Part shown: positions 27,383 to 35,401 of the stretch, piece after piece
Layout of the letters: each line of letters opens with the position of its first letter
How positions within the stretch are numbered: the stretch's first letter is position 1
Source: Streptacidiphilus melanogenes
GTDB taxonomy: Bacteria > Actinomycetota > Actinomycetes > Streptomycetales > Streptomycetaceae
DNA length: 64,000 bases
Assembly (NCBI RefSeq): GCF_000787835.1
Contig: NZ_BBPP01000042.1
Location: 1-64,000 of the forward strand
Reading direction: 5' to 3'
Position numbers and translations under genes: made by a program
Notes under the pieces: model-generated
What the model saw: only the letters and a program-made list of their open reading frames with translations
What the model was told of the DNA's origin: nothing
Databases searched by the model: none

Positions 27383-29147
27383 GCTCCCCGAACGCGCCCG
27401 CGGGGACCGAGGGGTGCCGCGGCGCGACCGCTCCGAGCCGGCGGTAGGGCTCGCCAGGTGCCGGACGCGGGTCCGGATCGCCGTGGTTGGGCCACAGCGA
27501 CATCGCCCGCTCCGCCTGGGCCGTGATCGTCAGCGACGGGTTCACGCCGAGGTTCGCCGAGACGGCCGAGCCGTCCACCACGGAGATGCCCGGATGGCCG
27601 TGGAGGCGGTGGTAGGGGTCGATCACGCCGTGCTCCGCGTCCGCGCCGATCGGGCAGCCGCCGAGGAAGTGCGCCGTCAGCGGCATGCCCGTGAGCTCAC
27701 CGACGTTCGTGCCGGCGAAACCGCCTATCTGCTCGGCGAGATGGCGGGCCGCCTCCCACCCCTCGGGAATGTGCCCGGGGTTGGGCACGCCGTGCCCCTG
27801 CTCGGCGGTCAGCAGCCCCTTTCCGGGCCGGCGGCGGCGCAGGAAGGTCGTCAGCGAGTTGTCGTGCGTCTGCATGACCAGCCCGATGATGGTCCGCTCC
27901 GACCAGTGCCGCGTGGTGAGTGTCCGCGCCACCATCACCGGGTGGCGCAGGTACGCCCAGGCGGCCGCCAGCGCCTTCGGCGTCCGCCCACCGACGGCGT
28001 ACTGCGGCACGCTCATCAGCGCCATCACGTTGGAGCCCTTGCCGTAGCGGACGTTCTCGATGTGCGTGGTGTCGTTCGGGTGGATCGACGAGGTGATGGC
28101 GACACCACGGGTGAGGTCCAGCGTGGCGTCCTTCGCCCTGCCGTTCCCGGCCGTCGCCCTGCGGTAGCGGCGCGGGAAGGTCAACGCGCCCACCAGCGCC
28201 TCGGAGTTGGTCCGGGTCAGCTGGCCGAGCCGCGGTGACAGGCGCGGCAGCGCGTCGCTCGCGCGCATCCGGTGCAGCAGTGTCTGCGTCCCGTACGTCC
28301 CGGCGGCCAGCACCACCTGCCGCGCGGTGACCACCGTCCGGGCCCCGCGCCGACGGCGGTTGGTGGGCACGGTCGTCACCGCGTAACCCCCGCCGGGGCG
28401 TTCACGCAGCTCGACGACGGTGGTCAGCGGCCGCACCACGGCCCCGGCCCGCTCGGCGAGGTGCAGGTAGTTCTGGGTGAGGGTGTTCTTGGCCCCGTGG
28501 CGGCAGCCCGTCATGCACTCCCCGCACTCGGTGCAGGCGCGGCGCTCCGGCCCGGCGCCGCCGAAGTACGGGTCCCGGACCGCGTCGCCGGGCGCGGCCG
28601 TGCACCGCCCGTCGGCGTCCTCGCCGTCGCCGAAGAAGACGCCGACCGGTGTCAGCCGGAAGCTGCGGCGCACGCCCATCCGTTCGGCCGTCTCCCGCAG
28701 GTACTCGTCCGCCTCGGTGACGGTCGGATTGGCGCGCACCCCGAGCATCCGCTGAGCCTGCTCGTAGCAGGGTGCCAACTCCTGCTGCCAGTCGGTGATC
28801 CCGGCCCACTGGCGGTCCTGGAAGAAGGCAGCGGGCGGCACGTAGAGGGTGTTGGCGTAGTTCAGCGAGCCACCGCCGACGCCGGCGCCCGCCAACACCA
28901 TGACGTTGCCGAGCAGATGGATTCGCTGGATGCCGTAGCAGCCGAAGGCGGGGGCCCACAGGTAGTTGCGCAGATCCCAACTGCTGCGCGGCAGCGTCTC
29001 GGGCCTGAACCGGCGCCCGGCCTCCAGCACGAGCACCCGGTAGCCCTTCTCGGTCAGCCGCAGCGCGGAGACCGAGCCGCCGAACCCGGAGCCGACGATG
29101 ATGACGTCGAAGTCCTCCACGGGAACCTCATCCACCGTCTCACTCAC
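27330..29147 (-). CDS. GMC-family FAD oxidoreductase (cholesterol-oxidase-like)
   Basis: A 605-residue flavoenzyme. The FAD-binding motif is IIVGSGFGGSVSALRL at residues about 15-30, followed by GAGVGGGSLNYANTL. The C-terminal domain has HFLGGCPIG and VVDGSAVSANLGVNPSLTIT. A Cys cluster C-x2-C-x2-C-x3-C (CTECGECMTGCRHGAKNT) lies mid-protein, as in the mycobacterial ChoD-like branch. It probably oxidises an alcohol on a sterol, terpenoid or long-chain lipid. GTG 29147 overlaps the acyl-CoA synthetase stop by 8 bp, and GAGGAG within that gene is its ribosome-binding site, so the two are translated together. Confidence 0.88.
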   Translation of the reverse strand: MSETVDEVPVEDFDVIIVGSGFGGSVSALRLTEKGYRVLVLEAGRRFRPETLPRSSWDLRNYLWAPAFGCYGIQRIHLLGNVMVLAGAGVGGGSLNYANTLYVPPAAFFQDRQWAGITDWQQELAPCYEQAQRMLGVRANPTVTEADEYLRETAERMGVRRSFRLTPVGVFFGDGEDADGRCTAAPGDAVRDPYFGGAGPERRACTECGECMTGCRHGAKNTLTQNYLHLAERAGAVVRPLTTVVELRERPGGGYAVTTVPTNRRRRGARTVVTARQVVLAAGTYGTQTLLHRMRASDALPRLSPRLGQLTRTNSEALVGALTFPRRYRRATAGNGRAKDATLDLTRGVAITSSIHPNDTTHIENVRYGKGSNVMALMSVPQYAVGGRTPKALAAAWAYLRHPVMVARTLTTRHWSERTIIGLVMQTHDNSLTTFLRRRRPGKGLLTAEQGHGVPNPGHIPEGWEAARHLAEQIGGFAGTNVGELTGMPLTAHFLGGCPIGADAEHGVIDPYHRLHGHPGISVVDGSAVSANLGVNPSLTITAQAERAMSLWPNHGDPDPRPAPGEPYRRLGAVAPRHPSVPAGAFGELRLVGPVEATPQESGDS

Positions 29148-31071
29148 CGTAGAGCTCCTCGATCTCGCGGGCGTACGCGGCGGCCACCGCATGGCGTCTG
29201 ACCTTGAGGGACGGGGTCAGCATCCCGTTCTCCTCGCTGAACTCCCCCTCGACGAGCGCGAAACGGCGGATCGACTCGGCCCGCGAGACCGCCTCGTTGG
29301 CGTAGTCGACGGCCGCCTGGACGTCGGCCAGCAGCTCCGGGTCGTCGCGCAGCAGCGCGAACGGCGTGTCGAGCGGCCGCCTGCGGACGCCCAGCCAGTG
29401 CGCCACGGCCTCCGGGTCGAGCGTGACCAGCGCGGCCACGTAGTGGCGACCGTCGCCGACGACCAGGCACTGGCCGACGGGTGGGCGGCTGCGCAGCCGG
29501 TCCTCCAGCGGGCTGGGCGAGACGTTCTTGCCGCCGCTGGTGACCAGGATGTCCTTCTTGCGGCCCACGATGGTGAGGTAGCCGTCGGCGTCCAGCTGGC
29601 CGAGGTCGCCGGTGGCCAGCCAGGAGTCCGGCAGCGCCGCCTCGGTCGCCGCCGCGTTGTTCCAGTAGCCGGTGAACACGCTGCCGCCGCGCAGCAGCAC
29701 CTCGCCGTCCTCGGCGATCCGGATCGTCGCACCCGGCACCGGCCGTCCGACACTGGCCGGTCGCGGGTCGAGCGGCGGCGTCACGGTGGTCGCGGCGCTG
29801 GTCTCGGTGAGGCCGTAGCCCTGGTAGATGACGATGCCGCAGCCGAAGAAGAACATCGCCAGCCGCGGGTCCAGCGCGGAGCCGCCGCTGATCGCGTACC
29901 GGACGGAGCCGCCCAGCGCCTTGCGCACCCGCCGGTAGACGAGCAGGTCGTAGAGGGCGTGCGCGGCGCGCAGCCCGAGGCCGGGCCCCGGACCGTCCCC
30001 GAGCAGCCGCCCCATCTCGGCCTCCCCGTACGCGACCGCGATCCGGTCGGCGCGCACGAAGGACGCGCCGCGTCCCATCCGCTCGGCCATGGCGCGCGCG
30101 GTGTCGTGGACCTTCTCGAAGAAGTACGGCACGGCGACCAGGAAGGTCGGCCCGAACCGCTCCAGCTCCGGGCGCAGCTCGTCCGGCTTGATGCTGGGGA
30201 ACAGGCCGACGGTGATCCGCCCGAGCAGGCAGGCCAGTTGCAGCATCCGCCCGAGGACGTGCGCCAGCGGCAGGAACATCAGCGTCGTCGGCTGCTGGTG
30301 CGTCGCCTCGACGAACACCGGCTGCAGCAGCGCCACCAGGTTGGCGGAGCCCGCGTGCAGGTTGGCGTGGGTGAGCATGCAGCCCTTGGGCCGCCCGGTG
30401 GTCCCGGAGGTGTAGACGAGCGTGGCGATCGTGTCGGGTGTCAGCTCTGCCCGTCGCCGTTCCAGCTCCGCGGCGGGCACGTCGCGCCCGAGGTCGGTGA
30501 GGAACCCGAGCAGGCCCTCGTCGATCGACGGCGCGGCGAGCCGCAGGGGCCTCTCCGGCGCGTCGGTGACGGGCGCGGCGAGCTTGGCCCGTTCCGGGCT
30601 CTCCACCAGCAGCAGGACCGCTCCGGAGTCGCGCAGGATCCAGTCGAGCTGGTCCGCGGAACTCGTCGGGTAGACCGGAACGGTCTGCCCGCCGGCCGCC
30701 CACACGGCGAAGTCCAGCACCGTCCACTCGTAGCGCGTGCGCGCCATCAGCGCGACCCGCTCGCCCGGTTCGACGCCGGCCGCGACCAGCCCCCTCGCGG
30801 CAGCGGTCACGTCGGCGGCGAACTGAGCGGCGGTCACCGGAAGCCACTCCCCGCCGTGCAGGCGTCGCAGGGCGACTGCGTCGGGCGCGGCGACGGCGTT
30901 GTCGAACGGCACGTCCGCGAGCGAGCCGCGCCCCAGCGGCGGCACGAGCGCTGCCGCGCCTGCCTCCCGCACGACGCCTTCGGCGTCCGTGACGACGTTC
31001 AGCTGCACGCGATCGGCCAGATCAGGTCTGGCGCGAGCGGCTCGGAGGTCCTGAAAGAAGGTGGTACCCAT
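29140..31071 (-). CDS. Long-chain acyl-CoA synthetase (AMP-binding, FAA1-like)
   Basis: A 643-residue ANL-superfamily enzyme. The P-loop is TLVYTSGTTGRPKGCMLTHA, followed by QGYGLTETSAATTV, the STGD-type motif WLATGDLGQLDADGYLTIVG and RKKDILVTSGGKN. The ATG at 31071 has AGGAG 6-7 nt upstream and gives the start MGTTFFQDLRAARARPD. Enzymes of this group activate long-chain fatty acids to acyl-CoA. A strict catalytic Lys is expected near the C-terminus (LTPSLKVRRHAV). It is coupled to the GMC oxidoreductase, pointing to one lipid-degradation or lipid-modification operon. Confidence 0.93.
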   Translation of the reverse strand: MGTTFFQDLRAARARPDLADRVQLNVVTDAEGVVREAGAAALVPPLGRGSLADVPFDNAVAAPDAVALRRLHGGEWLPVTAAQFAADVTAAARGLVAAGVEPGERVALMARTRYEWTVLDFAVWAAGGQTVPVYPTSSADQLDWILRDSGAVLLLVESPERAKLAAPVTDAPERPLRLAAPSIDEGLLGFLTDLGRDVPAAELERRRAELTPDTIATLVYTSGTTGRPKGCMLTHANLHAGSANLVALLQPVFVEATHQQPTTLMFLPLAHVLGRMLQLACLLGRITVGLFPSIKPDELRPELERFGPTFLVAVPYFFEKVHDTARAMAERMGRGASFVRADRIAVAYGEAEMGRLLGDGPGPGLGLRAAHALYDLLVYRRVRKALGGSVRYAISGGSALDPRLAMFFFGCGIVIYQGYGLTETSAATTVTPPLDPRPASVGRPVPGATIRIAEDGEVLLRGGSVFTGYWNNAAATEAALPDSWLATGDLGQLDADGYLTIVGRKKDILVTSGGKNVSPSPLEDRLRSRPPVGQCLVVGDGRHYVAALVTLDPEAVAHWLGVRRRPLDTPFALLRDDPELLADVQAAVDYANEAVSRAESIRRFALVEGEFSEENGMLTPSLKVRRHAVAAAYAREIEELYGE

Positions 31072-31123
31072 GCGCGGCTCCTGTGAGGTGGGGAAGTGGT
31101 GCGCGATGAGCTCGTTGCACTGT

Positions 31124-31249
31124 CCGGGGCGCGAGGCTCTGCTGATCTGCGGTTCCGCCTCGTGGGCGCGGCAAGCCACCCACGTCGTCGGGTTCCTTGG
31201 CGAACCGGGCCATCCCCCGGGAGGGTTTCTCGCGCAGGCCCCCGCGCCC
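31124..31249. repeat. Dispersed intergenic repeat locus C
   Basis: A copy reading CGGGGCGCGAGGCTCTGCTG, then TGCGGTTCCGCC, GTGGGCGCGGCAAGCCACCC, a central GGGCCATCCCC and a partial reverse partner ending CCCGCGCCCC. It is nearly identical in order and wording to one arm of locus D, 8 kb away on the other strand. It fills the gap between the thiolase stop and the acyl-CoA synthetase start. Confidence 0.6.
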
Positions 31250-32545
31250 CTAGCGGGGCGTCTCCAACAGCGCTGTCACGCCCTGGCCGCCCGCCGCGCA
31301 GACGGAGATGAGGGCCCGGCCTCCCCCTCGCTGGGCGAGGAGCTTCGCTGCCGTGGCGACGATGCGCCCGCCCGTCGCGGCGAAGGGGTGGCCGGTGGCC
31401 AGCGAGGAGCCCGCGACGTTGAGGCGGTCGCGGTCCACCGCGCCCAGCGGGGCGTCCAGGCCCAGCCGTTCCTTGCAGAACCGCTCGCTCTCCCACGCGG
31501 CCAGCGTCGCCAGGACCTGCGAGGCGAACGCCTCGTGGATCTCGAACAGGTCGATGTCCGCGAGTGTCAGTCCCGCCGCGCGCAGCAGCTCGGGGACCGC
31601 GAAGACGGGAGCGCTGAGCAAGCCGTCCTCGCCGGTGACGAAGTCGACCGCCGCCGTACGGGCGTGGGTGAGGTACGCGAGCACCGGAAGGCCCCGCTCC
31701 GCCGCCCACTCCTCGCTCGCCAGCAGGACCGTGGCCGCGCCGTCGGTCAGCGGTGTGGAGTTGCCCGCCGTCATCGTGCCCTCGGGGCCGCCGAAGACGG
31801 GACGCAGCCGGGACAGCTTCTCGGCGCTGCTGTCCGGCCGCAGGTTCTGGTCCCGGTCGAGGCCCAGGTACGGGGTCAGCAGGTCGTCGAAGAAGCCCTC
31901 CTCGTAGGCGCGCGCCAGCCGTTGGTGGCTGGTCGCCGCGAGGGCGTCCTGTTCCGCGCGGGGGATCGCCCACTGCGCGGCGGTGCGTGCGGCGTGCTCG
32001 CCCATGGACAGGCCGGTGCGGGGTTCCGCGTTGCGCGGGATGTCGGGGACGAGGTGGTGCGGGCGGAGGCCCGCGAGTGCGCGGACGCGGCCGCCGAGGC
32101 CGCGCGCCCGGCGTGCGGCGAGCAGGACGCGGCGCAGCTCGTCGTTGACGCCGAGCGGGGCGTCGCTCGTGGTGTCGACGCCTCCGGCGACGCCGCAGTC
32201 GAGCTGGCCGAGCGCGATCTTGTTACCGAGCAGGATCACCGCCTCCAGGCCCGTCCCGCAGGCCTGTTGCACGTCGTAGGCGGGCGTGCGCGGGTCCAGC
32301 GCGCTGCCGAGGACGACCTCGCGGGCGAGGTTGAAGTCGCGGCTGTGCTTGAGCACCGCCCCGGCGACGAACTCGCCGAGGCGCTCGCCGCGGAGGCCGA
32401 AGCGGTCGACCAGTCCGGTCAGCGCGGCGTCCAGCATCTGCTGGTTGGAGGCCGTCGCGTACGGACCGTCAGCCCGGGCGAAGGGGATCCGGTTTCCGCC
32501 CAGGACGGCCACGCGGCGCACGCTCGGGGATGCGGGTGACGGCAC
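31250..32545 (-). CDS. Acetyl-CoA C-acyltransferase (thiolase)
   Basis: A 431-residue thiolase. The acyl-accepting Cys96 is in DVQQACGTGLEAVI. The C-terminal catalytic motifs are NVAGSSLATGHPFAATGGR (His) and SVCAAGGQG (second Cys). GAATVLLASEEW and NSTPLTDGA are standard. It cleaves 3-ketoacyl-CoA in beta-oxidation or runs in reverse. The size and the long loop (FDDLLTPYLGL) match the FadA2/FadI type. It is divergent from the FabG4-like and MaoC genes, the same arrangement as mycobacterial fadA2-fabG4-htdX, so the three probably act on the same acyl-CoA pool. Confidence 0.93.
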   Translation of the reverse strand: MPSPASPSVRRVAVLGGNRIPFARADGPYATASNQQMLDAALTGLVDRFGLRGERLGEFVAGAVLKHSRDFNLAREVVLGSALDPRTPAYDVQQACGTGLEAVILLGNKIALGQLDCGVAGGVDTTSDAPLGVNDELRRVLLAARRARGLGGRVRALAGLRPHHLVPDIPRNAEPRTGLSMGEHAARTAAQWAIPRAEQDALAATSHQRLARAYEEGFFDDLLTPYLGLDRDQNLRPDSSAEKLSRLRPVFGGPEGTMTAGNSTPLTDGAATVLLASEEWAAERGLPVLAYLTHARTAAVDFVTGEDGLLSAPVFAVPELLRAAGLTLADIDLFEIHEAFASQVLATLAAWESERFCKERLGLDAPLGAVDRDRLNVAGSSLATGHPFAATGGRIVATAAKLLAQRGGGRALISVCAAGGQGVTALLETPR

Positions 32546-32578
32546 GACGACGGCTCCTTGTGCGAGGGGCGGCGGAGT

Positions 32579-32611
32579 ACTTACTCTCTAGTAAACTTAC
32601 TCACCCGTAAG
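32579..32611. promoter_or_regulatory. Operator-like repeats before the FabG4-like gene
   Basis: In this AT-rich strip ACTTACTC occurs twice (32579-32586 and 32595-32602), 16 bp apart. TTACT-CTCT-AGTAA (32581-32594) and CTTAC-TCACCC-GTAAG (32596-32611) are each inverted repeats with 5-bp arms. The second has the CTTA-N8-TAAG frame seen at 9198. The strip sits immediately upstream of the ribosome-binding site AAGGAG and can also cover the divergent thiolase promoter. A TetR-type lipid repressor is the likely reader, but none is encoded nearby. Confidence 0.55.
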
Positions 32612-32622
32612 GAGAAATCAAG

Positions 32623-33978
32623 ATGCCGGACCGCTACCTCTCGTGGACCGCGAGCGGCCCGGGACGGCTCGTGGCCGCACGCCTGGGCCTGCCCCGTCCC
32701 GAGCCGCTGCGGCGCCGTCAGGACGGCGGTTCGGACGTCCCCGGCCCGGTGGTGATCGGCGCTGCGGAAGGCGGTCGGCTCGCCGAGCCCGTCCGCAGGC
32801 TGCTGGCGGACTGGGCCGTGGCCACGCCGGACGCGGGCGACGCGCGGGAGGCGACGGACTCGCCCGCCGCCCTCGTCCTCGACGCCACCGGCGTCGCCGG
32901 CAGCGAGCGCCTGCGCGAGCTGTACGCGTTCCTGCACCCGCGCATCCGCGCGCTCGCCCCCTGCGGGCGCGTCGTCGTCCTCGGCACCCCGCCGGAGCTC
33001 GCCGCCGACACGCGGGAGGCCGCCGCCCAGCGCGCGCTGGAGGGCTTCGTCCGCTCCGTCGGCAAGGAGCTGCGGCGTGGCGCGACCGCTCACCTGCTGC
33101 TGGTCGAGCCGGGTGCCGAGCAGCAGTTGGCCGGCCCGCTGCGCTTCGCCCTCTCGCCGCGCAGCGCCTACGTCTCCGGCCAGACCCTGCGGATCGCGTC
33201 CGGCTCCGGCACCGAGCCCGGCGGTTTCGAACGTCCGCTGTCCGGCCGGGTCGCGCTGGTGACCGGCGCCTCGCGCGGCATCGGAGCGACCGTCGCGCAG
33301 ACGCTGGCCGCCGACGGCGCGCACGTGGTCTGCCTGGACGTCCCCGCGCAGGGCGCGGACCTGCGGGCGATCGCCGACACGACCGCAGGGGAGGCGCTGG
33401 AGGCCGACCTCACCGACGCCGACGCACCGCGCCGCGTCGCGGACCATCTGACGCAGCAGCACGGCGGCGTGGACATCGTGGTGCACAACGCGGGCATCAC
33501 CCGCGACCGGACCCTGGGCCGGATGGAGCCGGGCCAGTGGGACGCGGTCGTGGCCGTCAACCTGACGGCCGTCGAGCGGCTCAACGAGGCCCTCCTGGGC
33601 GGCGAGCCCGTCCTGCGCGACGGCGGACGCATCGTGTGCACCTCCTCGATCAGCGGCATCGCCGGGAACGTGGGGCAGACCAACTACGCGGCGAGCAAGG
33701 CCGGTCTGATCGGCCTGGTGCAGGCCGTCGCCCGGGACCGAGAGGTCGCGCGGCGCGGGATCACGGTCAACGCGGTCGCGCCGGGGTTCATCGAGACGCG
33801 GATGACGGCGGCCGTGCCGCTGCTCATCCGGGAGGCGGGCCGTCGGCTCAACAGCCTCAGCCAAGGCGGGCAACCGGTGGACGTCGCCGAGGCCGTCGCC
33901 TTCCTCTCCTCCCCCGGCGCCGCCGGGGTCACCGGCCAGGTGCTGCGCGTCTGCGGCCAGGCCCTGCTGGGGGCGTGA
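32623..33978 (+). CDS. High-molecular-weight 3-oxoacyl-(ACP/CoA) reductase, FabG4-like
   Basis: A 451-residue two-domain reductase. Residues about 1-200 are a flavodoxin-like domain without a usual cofactor motif. Residues 205-450 are a classical SDR with LVTGASRGIG, NAGITRDRTLGRM, the catalytic Ser/Tyr/Lys (CTSSISG, NYAASKAG) and VNAVAPGFIETRMT. This N-terminal extension defines the HMwFabG/FabG4 group of actinobacteria, which reduces 3-ketoacyl-CoA with NADH. AAGGAG lies 8 nt before ATG 32623. It forms an operon with the MaoC dehydratase 4 bp downstream. Confidence 0.92.
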   Translation: MPDRYLSWTASGPGRLVAARLGLPRPEPLRRRQDGGSDVPGPVVIGAAEGGRLAEPVRRLLADWAVATPDAGDAREATDSPAALVLDATGVAGSERLRELYAFLHPRIRALAPCGRVVVLGTPPELAADTREAAAQRALEGFVRSVGKELRRGATAHLLLVEPGAEQQLAGPLRFALSPRSAYVSGQTLRIASGSGTEPGGFERPLSGRVALVTGASRGIGATVAQTLAADGAHVVCLDVPAQGADLRAIADTTAGEALEADLTDADAPRRVADHLTQQHGGVDIVVHNAGITRDRTLGRMEPGQWDAVVAVNLTAVERLNEALLGGEPVLRDGGRIVCTSSISGIAGNVGQTNYAASKAGLIGLVQAVARDREVARRGITVNAVAPGFIETRMTAAVPLLIREAGRRLNSLSQGGQPVDVAEAVAFLSSPGAAGVTGQVLRVCGQALLGA

Positions 33979-33982
33979 ACCG

Positions 33983-34885
33983 GTGCCCGAGACCGACACC
34001 ACGGCCGGGTCCGTCCCGGCCCGCGAACTGACCGCCCTGCCGGGCCTGCCGGGCCTCTACGCCCGCGCCGTGCTGCCGAAGCCGCGCCGCACCGCACCGC
34101 CCGCCGGTGCGGTAGCAGTGAGCCTGCGCGCGGTTCCGGCCGACCCGGAGCGGCTGCGCCGCTACCGCGACGTCTGCGGTCACCCGGAGGTCGACGCCGA
34201 GCGGCTGCCCGCCGCCTACCCCCACCTGACGGCCTTTCCGCTGAGCATGGCGCTGATGACCGCACGGGAGTTCCCGCTGCCCGTGCTGGGGCTGGTCCAT
34301 CTGACCAACCGGATCGAGCAGCTGCGCCCGATCGCGCCGGACGCCGCGCTGGACCACCTGGTGCGGGCCACGGCCCCGCGTCGGCACAGCAAGGGCCAGG
34401 TCTTCGAGATCGTGGCCGAGGCCCGGCCGACCGGCGCCGCCGAGCTCGTCTGGCGGTCCGTCAGCACCTACCTCCACCGCGGCCCCGGCGAGGGCCAGGG
34501 GGCGCGCAGCGTGGACGAGGACCTGCCGCAACCGCCCGAGCTCGACGAGGAGTGGGCGCTCCCCGCCGACCTCGGCCGCCGCTACGGCGCCGTCTCCGGC
34601 GACCGGAACCCGATCCACCTGCACCCGCTGACCGCACGGCTGTTCGGCTTCCCCCGCGCCATCGCGCACGGGATGTGGAGCAAGGCGCGGGCCCTGGCCG
34701 GGCTGGAGCGGCACGCGCCGCTGCCGGACGCGTTCACCGTCGGCGTCGACTTCCGCCGCCCGCTGCTGCTGCCGGGGGCCGCCCGCCTCACGGCCGCCCG
34801 CGTCGGCGCGGACGGCTGGGCCTTCCAGCTCACCGACCCCGGCGGCGACCACCGCCACCTGCTAGGCCGCCTGACCCCGAACTGA
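33983..34885 (+). CDS. MaoC-family (R)-3-hydroxyacyl dehydratase, HtdX-like
   Basis: A 300-residue double-hotdog dehydratase/hydratase. The C-terminal hotdog holds the hydratase-2 motif YGAVSGDRNPIHLHPLTARL followed by GFPRAIAHGMW; Asp and His there are the catalytic pair. The N-terminal hotdog is degenerate, as usual. It converts (R)-3-hydroxyacyl to trans-2-enoyl thioester or the reverse. The GTG start is 4 bp after the FabG4-like stop, so the genes are coupled. The order fabG4-maoC next to a divergent thiolase is that of mycobacterial fabG4-htdX-fadA2. Confidence 0.9.
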   Translation: MPETDTTAGSVPARELTALPGLPGLYARAVLPKPRRTAPPAGAVAVSLRAVPADPERLRRYRDVCGHPEVDAERLPAAYPHLTAFPLSMALMTAREFPLPVLGLVHLTNRIEQLRPIAPDAALDHLVRATAPRRHSKGQVFEIVAEARPTGAAELVWRSVSTYLHRGPGEGQGARSVDEDLPQPPELDEEWALPADLGRRYGAVSGDRNPIHLHPLTARLFGFPRAIAHGMWSKARALAGLERHAPLPDAFTVGVDFRRPLLLPGAARLTAARVGADGWAFQLTDPGGDHRHLLGRLTPN

Positions 34886-34921
34886 CCTGCACCCACCCGA
34901 CCCACCCAGGAGCGCGCCACC

Positions 34922-35380
34922 ATGACCGACACCGCCGGCCTCGCCGACCTCGACTTCACGGCCGTCACCCCGCAGGAGTTCGCCCGCATCGTCAAGAGCC
35001 TCTCCACCAAGGAGATGAAGGAGATCGTGCAGGACGCCGAGCTGCGCGTGCGCATCCTGCGCGAGGTCTTCGCCCGGATGGAGAGCCGGTTCCGCCCCGA
35101 GAACGCCGGCCGGACCTCCGCCGTGATCCGCTGGAAGGTCGGCGCCGACGGGGACTGCGTCTTCGAGACCGCCATCGAACAGGGCGTCTGCACCGTCACC
35201 GAGGGCCGCAGCGAGGCGACCCCCAAGGTGACGCTGGTGCTGGGCGACACCGAGTTCCTGAACCTGGTCTCGGGCAACGCCAACCCGATCACCCTGTTCT
35301 TCTCCCGCAGGCTCAAGGTCGTCGGCGACCTGACCCTCGCCGCCCGCCTGACGCACTACTTCGACATCCCGAAGGCATAG
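34922..35380 (+). CDS. SCP2 sterol-binding-domain protein
   Basis: A 152-residue protein with an SCP2-like fold: LSTKEMKEIVQDAELRVRIL, then VIRWKVGADGDCVFETAIEQ, ATPKVTLVLGDTEFLNLVSG and LFFSRRLKVVGDLTLAARLT. SCP2 domains bind acyl-CoAs or sterols in a hydrophobic tunnel and carry them between enzymes. It is 36 bp after the MaoC gene with its own ribosome-binding site (AGGAG). It probably acts as a lipid carrier for the thiolase/FabG/MaoC set. Confidence 0.85.
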   Translation: MTDTAGLADLDFTAVTPQEFARIVKSLSTKEMKEIVQDAELRVRILREVFARMESRFRPENAGRTSAVIRWKVGADGDCVFETAIEQGVCTVTEGRSEATPKVTLVLGDTEFLNLVSGNANPITLFFSRRLKVVGDLTLAARLTHYFDIPKA

Positions 35381-35401
35381 CCTCCGCTGCGGCCCCAGGC
35401 G

